Positions 28,607 to 39,638 of a stretch of 64,000 bases of DNA are shown here, in pieces. The notes beneath the pieces were generated by a model. It saw only the letters and a list, made by a program, of their open reading frames with translations. It did not search any database and was not told the origin of the DNA. The translations under genes were made by a program, and so were the position numbers. Source of the DNA: Streptacidiphilus rugosus AM-16 (GTDB lineage: Bacteria; Actinomycetota; Actinomycetes; Streptomycetales; Streptomycetaceae); contig NZ_JQMJ01000004.1 in the NCBI RefSeq assembly GCF_000744655.1, forward strand, positions 3,596,001 through 3,660,000, read 5' to 3'. Position 1 is the first letter of the stretch; every line of letters starts with the position of its first letter.

Positions 28607-29951
28607 CGTCGTCTCCCTTCAGTGCAGCAACGGGGGCGCTGCTCTCCTGTGCGTTCTCCTGCCGGGAGCGTCGCCGCGGCACGGCCGGGAGCGTCTGGCC
28701 CGGCAACGGCGGCACGGGGAAGCCGCCCGCCATCGGGTCGAAGCCGCCGGACTCCGCGGCGACCGCCTGGCCCTTGTCCTTCTTCGGCCGCAGCATGTCG
28801 ACCAGGATCGACAGCAGCAGCAGCGCGACCACCCCGCCGGCCACGTAGAGCACGACGTGGCCGAAGTTGTAGCCCTCGTTGCGCAGCGCCCGGACGGTGG
28901 CCACCAGGACCAGCCAGACCAGCGAGACCGGGATCAGCACCTTCCAGCCCAGCTTCATGAACTGGTCGTAGCGGAGCCTGGGCAGCGTGCCGCGCAGCCA
29001 GATGAAGACGAAGAGCAGCAGCTGGATCTTGACGATCAGCCAGAGCATGGGCCACCAGCCGTGGTTGGCCCCGGCCCAGAAGGCGGTGATCGGCCACGGG
29101 GCCCGCCAGCCGCCGAGGAACATCACGCTCGCGACGGCCGAGACCGTCACCATGTTGATGTACTCGGCGAGCATGAACATCGCGAACTTCAGCGAGGAGT
29201 ACTCGGTGTTGAAGCCGCCGACCAGCTCGCCCTCGGCCTCGGGGAGGTCGAAGGGCGCACGGTTGGTCTCGCCGACCATCGACACCAGGTAGACCAGGAA
29301 GCTGACCGGCAGCAGGCAGGCGAACCAGGTGTGCTGCTGCGCGTCCACGATCGCCGAGGTCGACATCGACCCGGCGTAGAGGAAGACGCCCGCGAAGCTC
29401 AGACCCATCGCGATCTCATAGGAGACCATCTGCGCCGCCGAGCGCAGCCCGCCCAGCAGCGGGTAGGTCGAGCCGGAGGCCCAGCCCGCCAGCACGATGC
29501 CGTAGATCCCGATCGAGGCGGTGGCCAGGATGAACAGGATGCCGACCGGCAGGTCGGTCAGCTGCATCGTGGTCCGGGTGCCGAAGATGGAGATCTGGTG
29601 GTCGGCCGGGCCGAAGGGGATCACCGCGAAGGCCATGAAGGCCGGCATCGCGGAGAGCACCGGGGCCAGGATGAAGACCACCTTGTCGGCGCCGGTGACG
29701 ACCAGGTCCTCCTTGAGGGCCAGCTTCACGCCGTCGGCGAGGCTCTGCAGCATGCCCCAGGGGCCGTGCCGGTTGGGGCCGATGCGCAGCTGCATCCAGG
29801 CGACGACCTTGCGCTCCCAGACGATGGCGATCAGCACCGTCAGGACCAGGAACGCGAAGCAGAACACCGCCTTGAGCAGGACCAGCCACCAGGGGTCGAG
29901 GCCGAAGAAGGAGAGGTCCTCGGCCGCGAGTTGCACCGAGTGAGACGTCAT
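28599..29951 (-). CDS. nuoH: NADH-quinone oxidoreductase subunit H
   Basis: This 450-aa membrane subunit forms the quinone-binding chamber with NuoB and NuoD. Family motifs are [20 protein letters not shown] and the quinone-loop Glu-rich [18 protein letters not shown]. About eight helices precede a long hydrophilic C-terminus (from about residue 375, LRPKKDKGQ), typical of actinobacteria. The ATG at 29951 gives the 4-nt overlap with nuoG. Confidence 0.97.
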   Translation of the reverse strand: MTSHSVQLAAEDLSFFGLDPWWLVLLKAVFCFAFLVLTVLIAIVWERKVVAWMQLRIGPNRHGPWGMLQSLADGVKLALKEDLVVTGADKVVFILAPVLSAMPAFMAFAVIPFGPADHQISIFGTRTTMQLTDLPVGILFILATASIGIYGIVLAGWASGSTYPLLGGLRSAAQMVSYEIAMGLSFAGVFLYAGSMSTSAIVDAQQHTWFACLLPVSFLVYLVSMVGETNRAPFDLPEAEGELVGGFNTEYSSLKFAMFMLAEYINMVTVSAVASVMFLGGWRAPWPITAFWAGANHGWWPMLWLIVKIQLLLFVFIWLRGTLPRLRYDQFMKLGWKVLIPVSLVWLVLVATVRALRNEGYNFGHVVLYVAGGVVALLLLSILVDMLRPKKDKGQAVAAESGGFDPMAGGFPVPPLPGQTLPAVPRRRSRQENAQESSAPVAALKGDDGA

Positions 29952-32509
29952 CGCTGCTCCTCCATGTCCAGCTGCTCCGCACTTTCGGACGTGGCGACGG
30001 CGGCCAGGCCCAGCCCCACGATCCGCCCGGGGACCGCGCCCAGGGCCCGCGCGGCGCTGCCGCCCGCGCCGCCGTCGGACGGGCTGCTGTTCAGCGGGAT
30101 CCACACCACCCGGTCGGGCAGTTCAGGGGTGATCGCCAGCGGCAGCGTCACGCTGCCCGCCGGGCCGGTCAGGGTGAGCGGCGCGCCGTCGGCGACGCCG
30201 ACCTCGGCCGCCGTGGCGGGCGAGAGCCTGGCGACCGCCGGGTGCCGGGTGCCGGCCAGGGCGGTGTCGCCCTGCTGCAGCACGCCGCCGTCCAGCAGCT
30301 GCCGCCAGCCGGCCAGCACCGCCTCGCCCGCGCTCGGGCGCGGCAGCGGACGGGCCAGCTCGATCGGCGCGTCCACCCGGTCGCCGCGCCAGAGCCCGAA
30401 GGCGTCCAGCTCGCCGCGGGCCGCGCCGACGTCCGGCAGGCCCAGGTGCCGGTCCATGGCGTCCGCCAGCATGTGCAGCACCCGCAGGTCCGCGTTGAGG
30501 TGGCGCTGCGTCATCTGGTCCGGCTTGAGCGCGGCCTCGAAGAGGCGGGCCCGACCCTCCCAGTCCAGGAAGGTGCCCGCCTTCTCGGCGACCGCCGCGA
30601 CCGGCAGCACCACGTCGGCGCGCTCGGTCACCGCGCTCGGCCGGAGCTCCAGGCTGACCAGGAAGCCGACCCGGTCCAGCGCGGCCTCCGCCGCCACCGG
30701 GTCCGGCAGGTCCTCGGTCTCGACGCCGCCGACCAGCAGCACCTCCAGCTCGCCGCTGTCCGCCGCCGCGAGGATGCCCGCGGTGTCCCGGCCGAAGCCG
30801 GACGGCAGTTCGGCCAGGCCCCAGGCCGCCGCCGTCTGACGGCGCGCCTCCGGGTCCGTCGCCGGACGGCCGCCGGGCAGCAGCCCCGGCAGCGCGCCGA
30901 CCTCGACGGCCCCGCGCTCACCCGCGCGGCGCGGGATCCAGGCCAGTCGCGCGCCGGTGATCCTGGCCAGCCGCAGCGCGGAGCTGTAACCGCCGGGCGT
31001 GCCCGCCAGCCGCTCGCCGACCAGCACGATCGCGCCGGGCTCACGCAGCCTGCGTGCCGCCTCGCCCGCCGCGCCGTCCAGCGGCTCGCCCTCGGCCAGC
31101 GCCTCCAGCCACTCGGCCTCGGTGCCGGGCGCGGCCGGGAGCAGCGTCCCGCCCATCTTGCCCAGACCCCGCGAGGCGTGGGTCGCGATGGAGAAGACCG
31201 CCGTGCCGTGCGTCCGCGCGGCCTTGCGCAGCCGCAGGAAGACGATCGGCGACTCGTCCTCGGGCTCGAAGCCTGCCAGCAGCACCGTCTTCGCCGACTC
31301 CAGCGCCGCGTAGTCCACGGCGCTCCGGTCGTGCGACCCGCCGACGCCCTGGCCGTCCAGGTCCACGCCACGCCCGGCGACGGCGGCGGCCAGGAACTCG
31401 GCCTCCTCCGCGCTGTGCACCCGGGCCCGGAAGTCGATGTCGTTGGTGCCCAGCGCCACCCGCGCGAACTTCGCGTAGGCGTAGGCGTCCTCGACCGTCG
31501 ACCGGCCGCCGACCAGCACGCCGGCCCGGCGGCCCGCGAGCCCCTTGGCGGCTGCGGCCAGCGCCTCCGGCCAGGAGGCGGGCTCCAGTTCACCCGTGGT
31601 GGCGTTGCGCACCAGCGGCGTCCTCAGGCGGTCGGGCAACTGCGCGTAACGGAACGCGAAGCGGCCCTTGTCGCAGCTCCACTCCTCGTTCACCGCGGGG
31701 TCGTCCCCGGCCTGGCGGCGCATCACCTTGCCGCGCCGGTGGTCCGTCCTGGTGGCGCAGCCGCTCGCGCAGTGCTCGCAGACGCTGGGCGAGGAGACCA
31801 GGTCGAACGGCCGGGACCGGAACCGGTAGGCCGCCGAGGTCAGCGCGCCGACCGGGCAGATCTGGATGGTGTTGCCGGAGAAGTACGAGCGGAAGTCGTC
31901 GCCCGCGCCCGTCCCCACCTGCTGGAGCGCCCCACGCTCCACCAGGTCGATGAACGGGTCGCCGGCGATCTGCTCGCTGAAGCGGGTGCAGCGCGCGCAC
32001 AGCACGCAGCGCTCGCGGTCGAGCAGCACCTGGGTGCTGATCGGCATCGGCTTCTCGTAGGTCCGCTTCACGCCCTCGAAGCGGCTGTCGGTCTGGCCGT
32101 GCGACAGCGCCTGGTTCTGCAGCGGGCACTCGCCGCCCTTGTCGCAGACCGGGCAGTCCAGCGGGTGGTTGATCAGCAGCAGCTCCATCACGCCGCGCTG
32201 CGCCTTCTCGGCGACCGGCGAGGTGATCTGGCTGTGGACCACCATGCCGTCGGCGCACTCCATCGTGCAGGAGGCGACCGGCTTGCGCTGGCCCTCCACC
32301 TCCACGATGCACTGCCGGCAGGCCCCGGCCGGGGCCAGCAGCGGGTGGTCGCAGAAACGCGGGATCTCCACGCCGACCTGCTCGGCGGCGCGGATCACCA
32401 GGGTGCCCTTGGGCACCTGGACCTCGACGCCGTCGATGGTGACGGTCAGCAGGTCGGTCGCCGCTTCCTTCTTCGCTGTGCTGTCCTTTTCGGGGACCGT
32501 CGCGGTCAC
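29948..32509 (-). CDS. nuoG: NADH-quinone oxidoreductase subunit G
   Basis: This 853-aa subunit is the largest of the peripheral arm. The 2Fe-2S motif is in [15 protein letters not shown], the histidine-ligated cluster region in [15 protein letters not shown], and N4 in CVLCARC. A further CEHCASGC lies in a molybdopterin-oxidoreductase-like domain. The C-terminal part resembles molybdopterin enzymes but is not catalytic in complex I. The start codon is GTG with 4-nt overlap with nuoF. Confidence 0.96.
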   Translation of the reverse strand: MTATVPEKDSTAKKEAATDLLTVTIDGVEVQVPKGTLVIRAAEQVGVEIPRFCDHPLLAPAGACRQCIVEVEGQRKPVASCTMECADGMVVHSQITSPVAEKAQRGVMELLLINHPLDCPVCDKGGECPLQNQALSHGQTDSRFEGVKRTYEKPMPISTQVLLDRERCVLCARCTRFSEQIAGDPFIDLVERGALQQVGTGAGDDFRSYFSGNTIQICPVGALTSAAYRFRSRPFDLVSSPSVCEHCASGCATRTDHRRGKVMRRQAGDDPAVNEEWSCDKGRFAFRYAQLPDRLRTPLVRNATTGELEPASWPEALAAAAKGLAGRRAGVLVGGRSTVEDAYAYAKFARVALGTNDIDFRARVHSAEEAEFLAAAVAGRGVDLDGQGVGGSHDRSAVDYAALESAKTVLLAGFEPEDESPIVFLRLRKAARTHGTAVFSIATHASRGLGKMGGTLLPAAPGTEAEWLEALAEGEPLDGAAGEAARRLREPGAIVLVGERLAGTPGGYSSALRLARITGARLAWIPRRAGERGAVEVGALPGLLPGGRPATDPEARRQTAAAWGLAELPSGFGRDTAGILAAADSGELEVLLVGGVETEDLPDPVAAEAALDRVGFLVSLELRPSAVTERADVVLPVAAVAEKAGTFLDWEGRARLFEAALKPDQMTQRHLNADLRVLHMLADAMDRHLGLPDVGAARGELDAFGLWRGDRVDAPIELARPLPRPSAGEAVLAGWRQLLDGGVLQQGDTALAGTRHPAVARLSPATAAEVGVADGAPLTLTGPAGSVTLPLAITPELPDRVVWIPLNSSPSDGGAGGSAARALGAVPGRIVGLGLAAVATSESAEQLDMEEQR

Positions 32510-33927
32510 GCCAGCACTCCGTTCTCACTCGCCGGGTCGAAGTCGCCGTGCGCTTCTCGGTCTGCGGGGTCGTCCTCCGCGCTGCGGTCCTCGGACAGCT
32601 GGTTGCGCCGCCCCCGGCCCGCGGCCCAGACGGTCGAGGCCGCCGGGTCGAAGGGGCAGCGGCGCTCGCGCAGGTGCTGCTCGTACTCGTCGCGGAAGTA
32701 CTGCAGCGAGGAGAAGATCGGGCTGGCCGCGCCGTCGCCCAGCGCGCAGAAGGACTTGCCGTTGATGTTGTCGGCGATGTCGTTCAGCTTCTCCAGATCG
32801 CCCTCGACGCCCTGGCCCGCCTCGATCCGGCGCAGCAGTTGGACCAGCCAGTAGGTGCCCTCGCGACAGGGGGTGCACTTGCCGCAGGACTCGTGGGCGT
32901 AGAACTCGGTCCACCGGGTCACCGCCCGCACCACGCAGGTGGTCTCGTCGAAGACCTGCAGCGCCTTGGTGCCGAGCATCGAGCCCGCCGCGCCGACGCC
33001 CTCGTAGTCGAGCGGCACGTCGAGGTGCTCCTCGGTGAACATCGGCGTCGAGGAGCCGCCCGGCGTCCAGAACTTCAGCCGGTGCCCCTCGCGGACGCCG
33101 CCGGTGACCTCCAGCAGCTGGCGCAGCGTGATGCCCAGCGGCGCCTCGTACTGGCCGGGGTTGGTGACGTGGCCGGAGAGCGAGTACAGCGTGAAGCCGG
33201 GCGACTTCTCGCTGCCCATCGAGCGGAACCAGTCCTTGCCCCGGTGCAGGATCGCCGGGACGGACGCGATCGACTCGACGTTGTTCACCACCGTCGGGCA
33301 GGCGTACAGACCGGCGATGGCGGGGAACGGCGGCCGGAGCCTCGGCTGGCCACGCCGTCCCTCCAGCGAGTCGAGCAGCGCCGTCTCCTCGCCGCAGATG
33401 TAGGCGCCCGCTCCGGCGTGGACGGTGATGTCCAGGTCGAAGCCGCTGCCCAGCACGTTCTGCCCCAGGTATCCGGCGTCGTACGCCTCCTGGACCGCCG
33501 CGTGCAGCCGCCGCAGCACCGGCACGGTCTCGCCGCGCAGGTAGATGAACGCGTGGCTGCAGCGGATCGCCCAACTCGCGATGATCATGCCCTCGATCAG
33601 CGAATGCGGGTTGGCGAAGAGCAGCGGGATGTCCTTGCAGGTGCCCGGCTCGGACTCGTCCGCGTTGACCACCAGATAGTGCGGCTTGCCGTCGCCCTGC
33701 GGGATGAACTGCCACTTCATGCCGGTCGGGAAGCCCGCGCCGCCTCGGCCGCGCAGACCGGCGTCCTTCACCAGCGCGATGACGGCGTCCGGGTCCATCC
33801 GCAGCGCCTCGTGCAGGCCCTTGTAGCCGTCGTTGGCGCGGTAGGTGGCCAGCGTCCACGGCTTGTCCGCGTCCCAGGTCGCGGAGAGGACCGGGGAGAG
33901 CAGCTTCTCCGGGTGCGTCGCGGTCAT
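32506..33927 (-). CDS. nuoF: NADH-quinone oxidoreductase subunit F
   Basis: This 473-aa subunit binds NADH and FMN and donates electrons to the chain. [13 protein letters not shown] is the NADH-binding region, [13 protein letters not shown] and the SLBB segment follow, and [11 protein letters not shown] carries the N3 4Fe-4S cluster. A hydrophilic tail after about residue 440 ([13 protein letters not shown]) is extra compared with Escherichia coli. The ATG at 33927 overlaps nuoE by 4 nt. Confidence 0.97.
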   Translation of the reverse strand: MTATHPEKLLSPVLSATWDADKPWTLATYRANDGYKGLHEALRMDPDAVIALVKDAGLRGRGGAGFPTGMKWQFIPQGDGKPHYLVVNADESEPGTCKDIPLLFANPHSLIEGMIIASWAIRCSHAFIYLRGETVPVLRRLHAAVQEAYDAGYLGQNVLGSGFDLDITVHAGAGAYICGEETALLDSLEGRRGQPRLRPPFPAIAGLYACPTVVNNVESIASVPAILHRGKDWFRSMGSEKSPGFTLYSLSGHVTNPGQYEAPLGITLRQLLEVTGGVREGHRLKFWTPGGSSTPMFTEEHLDVPLDYEGVGAAGSMLGTKALQVFDETTCVVRAVTRWTEFYAHESCGKCTPCREGTYWLVQLLRRIEAGQGVEGDLEKLNDIADNINGKSFCALGDGAASPIFSSLQYFRDEYEQHLRERRCPFDPAASTVWAAGRGRRNQLSEDRSAEDDPADREAHGDFDPASENGVLA

Positions 33928-34730
33928 GCCTCGTCCCCTTCCGTGCCGGTCCGGTCGGCCTCGGTGCCGCCCGCGTCGCCGGTGGGCTCCGCCTCCTCGT
34001 GGCGCGGCGCGACCACCCGGGTCGGCGCGGCGCCCGGCAGCGTCTCGCCGCGCGAGAGCCGCAGCCCCGCCAGGCTGGGCGCGCCGCCCGCACCGGACTC
34101 GTCCACCGCGCCGGGCCGCTCGTCGGGGAAGCCGGCCAGGATCCGCGCGGTCTCCTTGAAGCTGCACAGCCGCGCCCCGCGGGTGGGCCGTACCTCCTCG
34201 CCGGCGCGCAGCCGGTCGACCAGCTCGCGGGCGCTCTCGGGGGTCTGGTCGTCGAAGAACTCCCAGTTGACCATCACCACCGGCGCGTAGTCGCAGGCCG
34301 CGTTGCACTCGATGTGCTCCAGCGAGACCGAGCCGTCCTCGGTGGTCTCGTTGTTGCCGATGCCCAGGTGCTCCTGCAGCTCCGCGAAGATCTGGTCACC
34401 GCCCAGCACCGCGCAGAGCGTGTTGGTGCACACCCCGACGTGGTACTCGCCGGCCGGACGCCGCCGGTACATGGTGTAGAAGGTCGCCACCGCCGTCACC
34501 TCGGCCGTGGTCAGATCCAACTGCTCGGCGCAGTACCGGATCCCGGTCCGGCTGACGAAGCCCTCCTCCGCCTGCACCAGGTGCAGCAGCGGCAGCAGCG
34601 CGGAGCGCGACTGCGGGTAGCGGGCGATGACCGCCGCCGCGTCCGCGTCGAGCCGCTCGCGCACCTCCGCCGGGTAGGGCGCCGCCGGCAGCTCCGGCAG
34701 ACCCAGCTGCACTTGCTCGGTCGCACTCAC
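33924..34730 (-). CDS. nuoE: NADH-quinone oxidoreductase subunit E
   Basis: This 268-aa subunit contains a thioredoxin-like 2Fe-2S domain: VCTNTLC and, further on, [10 protein letters not shown] supply the four cysteines. The domain ends near residue 180. The remaining 85 residues are an acidic Ala/Gly/Glu-rich tail ([17 protein letters not shown]) not seen in Escherichia coli NuoE (about 166 aa). It overlaps nuoD and nuoF by 4 nt each. Confidence 0.96.
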   Translation of the reverse strand: MSATEQVQLGLPELPAAPYPAEVRERLDADAAAVIARYPQSRSALLPLLHLVQAEEGFVSRTGIRYCAEQLDLTTAEVTAVATFYTMYRRRPAGEYHVGVCTNTLCAVLGGDQIFAELQEHLGIGNNETTEDGSVSLEHIECNAACDYAPVVMVNWEFFDDQTPESARELVDRLRAGEEVRPTRGARLCSFKETARILAGFPDERPGAVDESGAGGAPSLAGLRLSRGETLPGAAPTRVVAPRHEEAEPTGDAGGTEADRTGTEGDEA

Positions 34731-36115
34731 CGGTCCACGCCTCCCATCACCGGGTCGATGCCGGCCACGGCGACGATCACGTCGGCGACCTGCCCGCCCT
34801 CACACATCGCGGCCATCGTCTGCAGGTTGGTGAAACTCGGGTCGCGGAAGTGCACCCGGTACGGACGCGTGCCGCCGTCGGAGACGACGTGCACGCCGAG
34901 CTCGCCCTTGGGCGACTCCACCGCCGTGTAGGCCTGGCCCGGCGGGACGTGGAAGCCCTCGGTCACCAGCTTGAAGTGGTGGATCAGCGCCTCCATGGAC
35001 TCGCCCATGATGGTGCGGATGTGGTCGAGCGAGTTGCCCATCCCGTCCGGTCCCAGCGCGAGCTGCGCGGGCCAGGCGATCTTCTTGTCCGCCACCATGA
35101 CCGAGCCGCCGACGCCGGCGCCCGAGGAGCCCTTCAGCAGCTCCAGGCACTGGTCGACGATCCGCAGCGACTGCTCCATCTCGCGCAGCCGGATCAGGAA
35201 GCGCCCGTAGGAGTCGCAGGTGTCGGCGGTCTCGACCTCGAAGTCGAACTGCTCGTAGCCGCAGTACGGGTCGGACTTGCGCAGGTCGTGCGGCAGTCCG
35301 GTGGCCCGCAGGATCGGCCCGGTCGCGCCGAGCGCCATGCAGCCGGGCAGGTCCAGGTAGCCGACGTCGACCAGCCGGGCCTTGAAGACCGGGTTGTCCG
35401 TGGCGAGCTTGTCGTACTCGTGCATCCGCGAACGCAGCAGCTTCACGCCCTCGCGGATCTGGTCCAGCGCGCCGGGCGGCAGGTCCTGCGCCAGCCCGCC
35501 GGGGCGGACGTAGGCGTGGTTCATGCGCAGGCCGGTGACCAGCTCGAAGATGTCGAGGATGATCTCGCGGTCACGGAAACCGTAGATCATCAGCGTGGTG
35601 GAGCCGATCTCCATGCCGCCGGTGGCCAGGCAGACCAGGTGCGAGGAGATCCGGTTGAGCTCCATCATGAGCACCCGGATGACGCTGGCCCGCTCGGGCA
35701 CGTCGGCGGTGATCCCGAGCAGCTTCTCGACGGCCAGACAGTAGGCGGTCTCGTTGAACAGCGGGGTCAGGTAGTCCATGCGGGTCACGAAGGTGGTGCC
35801 CTGGACCCAGTTCCTGAACTCCATGTTCTTCTCGATGCCGGTGTGCAGGTAGCCGATGCCGCAGCGGGCCTCGGTCACCGTCTCGCCGTCGATCTCCAGG
35901 ATCAGCCGTAGCACGCCGTGCGTGGACGGGTGCTGCGGGCCCATGTTGACGATGATCCGCTCGTCGTCCGCCTTCGCGGCGGCGCTCACGATCTCGTCCC
36001 AGTCGCCGCCGGTGACGGTGTAGACGCGTCCCTCGGTCGTGTCGCGGCCCGGCGCCTCGGCCTGGCGCGGGGCGTGCGGGGCCCCGGGGGCGTGGGGGGC
36101 AGACTGAGTACTCAT
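34727..36115 (-). CDS. nuoD: NADH-quinone oxidoreductase subunit D
   Basis: This 462-aa subunit, 49-kDa type, is related to the large subunit of NiFe hydrogenases and helps form the quinone site. [14 protein letters not shown] and [14 protein letters not shown] are characteristic. An N-terminal Pro/Ala-rich region of about 40 residues precedes the core. Its ATG shares its first base with the nuoC stop (TGATG, 1-nt overlap). Confidence 0.97.
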   Translation of the reverse strand: MSTQSAPHAPGAPHAPRQAEAPGRDTTEGRVYTVTGGDWDEIVSAAAKADDERIIVNMGPQHPSTHGVLRLILEIDGETVTEARCGIGYLHTGIEKNMEFRNWVQGTTFVTRMDYLTPLFNETAYCLAVEKLLGITADVPERASVIRVLMMELNRISSHLVCLATGGMEIGSTTLMIYGFRDREIILDIFELVTGLRMNHAYVRPGGLAQDLPPGALDQIREGVKLLRSRMHEYDKLATDNPVFKARLVDVGYLDLPGCMALGATGPILRATGLPHDLRKSDPYCGYEQFDFEVETADTCDSYGRFLIRLREMEQSLRIVDQCLELLKGSSGAGVGGSVMVADKKIAWPAQLALGPDGMGNSLDHIRTIMGESMEALIHHFKLVTEGFHVPPGQAYTAVESPKGELGVHVVSDGGTRPYRVHFRDPSFTNLQTMAAMCEGGQVADVIVAVAGIDPVMGGVDR

Positions 36116-36854
36116 CAGTTGTACGACCTCCGCTGGTCGGGAGCCGGGATCTGCGCGCCCTTGTACTCGACGGGGATGCCGCCGAGCGGGTAGTCCTTGC
36201 GCTGCGGGTGGCCCAGCCAGTCGTCCGGCATCATGATCCGCGTCAGCGCCGGGTGCTCGTCGAAGACGATGCCGAAGAAGTCGTAGGTCTCACGCTCGTG
36301 CCAGTCGTTGGTCGGGTAGACCGCGACCGTGGACGGGATGTGCGGGTCCGCGTCCGGCGCGGAGCACTCCACCCGGATCAGCCGGCCGTGGGTGATCGAC
36401 CGCAGCTGGTAGACCGCGTGCAGCTCGCGCCCGGCGTCGCCCGGGTAGTGCACGCCGCTGACGCCCGCGCAGAGCTCGAAGCGCAGCGCCGGATCGTCGC
36501 GCAGCGTGCGCAGCGCCTGCACCAGGTGTTCGCGCCGCACGTGGAAGGTGATCTCGCCGCGGTCGACGACGGTCTTCTCGATCGCCGCGTCCGGGCTCAC
36601 CCCCTGCTCCTCCAGCGCGCCCTCGAACTCGTCCGCCACCTCGTCGAAGTAGGCGCCGTAGGGCCGGCCGCTCGCCGCGGGCATCACGATCGGCCGGACC
36701 AGCCGCCCGTAGCCGGAGGTGTCGCCGCTCGTCCCGCTGGAGTCGCCGCCGAACATGCCGTGCCGGACGCCGATGACCTCCAGCTCGGTCCGCCCCTCGC
36801 GCGGCACGGGCACGCCGCTCTCCGCAGCCTCTCCGGCTCCGGCGTTCTGCTCGC

Positions 36855-36858
<4 letters not shown>
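36115..36858 (-). CDS. nuoC: NADH-quinone oxidoreductase subunit C
   Basis: This 247-aa, 30-kDa-type subunit has the characteristic [30 protein letters not shown] and [13 protein letters not shown]. It is separate from nuoD, unlike the fused NuoCD of Escherichia coli. The N-terminal 45 residues are low-complexity. The gene overlaps nuoB by 4 nt. Confidence 0.97.
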
Positions 36859-37409
<551 letters not shown>

Positions 37410-37465
37410 CCGTCGTTCCTCTTCTCAGCCTCGGTGTTGTCCGTACGGTGCGGTGATCCGCTCGG

Positions 37466-37825
37466 TCAGTCCCACTCGAGCCCCCCGCGCCGCCAGACGT
37501 ACGCGTAGGCGACGAACACCGTGGCGATGAACAGCACCATCTCGACCAGGCCGAAGATCCCCAGCGCGTCGAAGGTCACGGCCCACGGGTAGAGGAAGAC
37601 GATCTCGATGTCGAAGACGATGAAGAGCATCGCCGTCAGGTAGTACTTGATCGGGAACCGGCCGCCGCCGGCCGGCTGCGGCGTGGGCTCGATGCCGCAC
37701 TCATAGGCGTCGAGCTTGGCCCGGTTGTAGCGCTTGGGACCGGTGAGCGCGGCCATCGCCACCGAACCGACCGCGAACGCAGCCGCGATGGCGCCAAGTA
37801 CCAGAATCGGCGCATAAGCGTTCAT
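37466..37825 (-). CDS. nuoA: NADH-quinone oxidoreductase subunit A
   Basis: This 119-aa membrane subunit has three helices. The motif DAYECGIEPTPQPAGGGRFP and IEIVFLYPWAV are typical. It is the first gene of the operon. GGAGAGG is about 9 nt before the ATG. A Rex-like operator (37920-37935) and a candidate -10 (37954-37959) lie within 135 nt upstream. Confidence 0.97.
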   Translation of the reverse strand: MNAYAPILVLGAIAAAFAVGSVAMAALTGPKRYNRAKLDAYECGIEPTPQPAGGGRFPIKYYLTAMLFIVFDIEIVFLYPWAVTFDALGIFGLVEMVLFIATVFVAYAYVWRRGGLEWD

Positions 37826-37919
37826 GCCGAACGACCTCTCCAGGCGTCAGTCCGAGCCGACGTCCCTGTCGGTGACTGCGGTCCGTGCTTCGCGGGCTCT
37901 TATGACTGTGATCCCCACA

Positions 37920-37935
37920 TGTGAGGCAGTTCACA
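37920..37935. promoter_or_regulatory. Candidate Rex operator (ROP) upstream of nuoA
   Basis: TGTGAGGCAGTTCACA matches the Streptomyces Rex consensus TGTGAACNNNTTCACA at 11 of 13 fixed positions. Its centre is about 100 nt upstream of nuoA. Rex is an NADH/NAD+-sensing repressor; in S. coelicolor it is known to control respiratory genes, and nuo regulation by Rex fits that role. The site would lie just downstream of the candidate -10, where a repressor could block transcription. Confidence 0.75.
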
Positions 37936-37953
37936 AGCCCCTGAGACGGCTGC

Positions 37954-37959
37954 ATCCTA
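37954..37959 (-). promoter_or_regulatory. Candidate -10 element of the nuo promoter
   Basis: TAGGAT on the minus strand fits the actinomycete TANNNT -10 pattern. The expected transcription start near 37947 would put the Rex-like site at about +12 to +27. No convincing -35 is visible, so confidence is limited. Confidence 0.4.
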
Positions 37960-37972
37960 TGCCTCTTCGCAT

Positions 37973-37986
37973 GTGATCTGCGACAC
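37973..37986. promoter_or_regulatory. Candidate Crp-type site upstream of nuoA
   Basis: GTGATCTGCGACAC matches the Streptomyces Crp consensus GTG-N6-GNCAC exactly and lies inside a larger TGTGA-N14-TCACA dyad (37972-37995). The consensus fixes only seven bases, so a chance match is possible. Confidence 0.35.
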
Positions 37987-38068
37987 GCGGTCACAGACCA
38001 AGATTGTGATCTACGCCACCTGACGAATGATCATGAAGCAATGAGAGTGCAAAATCGGACACATTGCG

Positions 38069-38084
38069 TGTGCCTGCGTTCACA
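38069..38084. promoter_or_regulatory. Second, weaker Rex-like site
   Basis: TGTGCCTGCGTTCACA keeps TGTG and TTCACA of the Rex consensus at the right spacing but differs at the three positions after TGTG. It is 149 bp upstream of the first site. The rest of the 489-nt region 37826-38314 is less GC-rich than its surroundings and contains no convincing gene. Confidence 0.35.
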
Positions 38085-38237
38085 AGCAGTGGGGATGCTG
38101 TGCATTGACGCAGCTCGGAGGCCCTGCACCTAGCATCGGCCGTGGATCCAAGGCAAGTTTTGATCCTGGGGCAACCACGTGTTAGTGAATCCCGACTCGC
38201 CAGGGTGACGCCCCCGCCGGAACTTGACCCCACACAG

Positions 38238-38272
38238 CAGCGCGCCGCCGGGAGGAACCCGACGGCGCGCTG
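38238..38272 (-). terminator. Terminator closing the mqn/men operon
   Basis: CAGCGCGCCG and CGGCGCGCTG form a 10-bp stem extended by CGGG/CCCG after one mismatch, with a 5-nt loop. It lies 43 nt beyond the mannosyltransferase stop on the leftward path. Confidence 0.75.
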
Positions 38273-38314
38273 AAATCGCTGGAGATCGCTGGAGATCTGG
38301 TGGGAACAGGCGGC

Positions 38315-39628
38315 CTACGGCACGCCGAGGTTGAAGATCGCGTAGCCGCCGTACCAGCCCGACAGCGCGCCCAGGATCAGCAGCAGCGCAACCGCCTGGC
38401 CGCGGCTCATCCGCCGCAGGGCCAGCGCCAGCGGGATGGCGAGCGGGAAGAGCGGCATGACGAAGCGGTTGATGGTGCCGAACATCTGCTGGCTGAGAAT
38501 GATCATTGCCAGGGTGCCCAGCGTGTACACCACCAGCACCGCCGGCGGTCGCAGCCGCAACAGCAGCAACACCAGGATCGGCAGGCTCATCAGTACCGCC
38601 AGCCCCACCAAGTCCTCGGTCGGGTAGGGGAAGAGGTAGTCGTAGCGGCCGAGCAGCAGCCCCTGGATCGACTTGAAGGCGTTCGCGCCCCAGTCGAAGG
38701 AGTGCGCCCAGGCCTTCTCCTGCAGCGTGAAGTAGCCGCGGAAGTCGTGCAGCTGGAAGCCCAGCCAGGTCAGGTAGCCGACCAGGCCCAGTGGCGCCGC
38801 AAAGAAGGCGAAGACGGGACCGCGCTGCGCCCGCCAGCTGTCCCGGTCCGGTCCCCCGTCCAGGCCCCCGCTGCCCACGACCCCCTCACGCCGCCACAGC
38901 GCCAGCAGGGCGGCCAGGCAGACGCCGGCGATCAGGGTCACCGCCGAAGGCCGGGTCAGGCCGGTGGCGAGGGTCAGCAGCCCCGCCGCGAACCAGCGCC
39001 GGGAGACCACCGCGTAGCAGGCCCAGGCGGCGAACGCGGTGAAGAGCGCCTCCGAGTAGACCGACCACTGCACGGACGCGGCGGGGAAGACCGCCCACAG
39101 CCCGGCGGCCAGCACGCCCGCCCGCCGGCTCCCGGTGACCTTCTCGGTCAACGCGAAGATCCCGGCGGCCGCCACGAACGAGGCGACCACGGAGACCAGC
39201 ATCCCGGCCCCGTAGAGCCCGAGCCCGGTGACCTCGCTGACCAGCCTTATCAGCCCCGGATACAGCGGGAAGAAGGCGACGGAGTTCTGCTCCATCGTGA
39301 ACGGCCCGAGCGGCGCCATCGGCGTCAGCGCCGGGTGGTAACCGCGCGCGGCGACGTCCAGGTACCACCAGCCGTCCCACGACCCCAGCACGTCCCAGGG
39401 CTTCGCGCCGCCGCCGTAGCGGGGCGTGTTGGTCCGGTACGTGCCCGAGTAGGCGAGCAGCCGCAGGAAGACCAGCAGGCCGATCAGCTTCACCGTGCCG
39501 TACAGCGCCAGCGGCGCACCGAAGCGCCTGCCGAGGCGCTCCCCCGAGGCACGCAGCCTTCCGGCCCTGCTCCCTCCTGGCGGCGGCTCCTCGATCAGTT
39601 CCTGCGTGTCGGCGGCGTCTGTTGTCAC
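38315..39628 (-). CDS. PIG-V-like membrane mannosyltransferase
   Basis: This integral membrane glycosyltransferase of about 437 aa has ten or more helices. The PIG-V-like signature WDGWWYLDVAARGY near residue 80 carries the acidic residue thought to be catalytic, and FFPLYPGLIRL follows. PIG-V-type enzymes transfer mannose from polyprenyl-phosphate-mannose to lipid acceptors outside the membrane. GTG at 39628 is used because it starts 10 nt after the menJ-like stop; an upstream extension would overlap it. Donor and acceptor are unknown. Position in the men operon suggests co-expression rather than a menaquinone role. Confidence 0.8.
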   Translation of the reverse strand: MTTDAADTQELIEEPPPGGSRAGRLRASGERLGRRFGAPLALYGTVKLIGLLVFLRLLAYSGTYRTNTPRYGGGAKPWDVLGSWDGWWYLDVAARGYHPALTPMAPLGPFTMEQNSVAFFPLYPGLIRLVSEVTGLGLYGAGMLVSVVASFVAAAGIFALTEKVTGSRRAGVLAAGLWAVFPAASVQWSVYSEALFTAFAAWACYAVVSRRWFAAGLLTLATGLTRPSAVTLIAGVCLAALLALWRREGVVGSGGLDGGPDRDSWRAQRGPVFAFFAAPLGLVGYLTWLGFQLHDFRGYFTLQEKAWAHSFDWGANAFKSIQGLLLGRYDYLFPYPTEDLVGLAVLMSLPILVLLLLRLRPPAVLVVYTLGTLAMIILSQQMFGTINRFVMPLFPLAIPLALALRRMSRGQAVALLLILGALSGWYGGYAIFNLGVP

Positions 39629-39638
39629 GGACCGATAC

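Noticed and set aside
28473..32854. Long rightward open frames antisense to nuoF, nuoG and nuoH
   Set aside because: They run opposite to well-recognised nuo genes, have Arg/Gly/His-rich low-complexity products, and arise from high GC in the third codon position.
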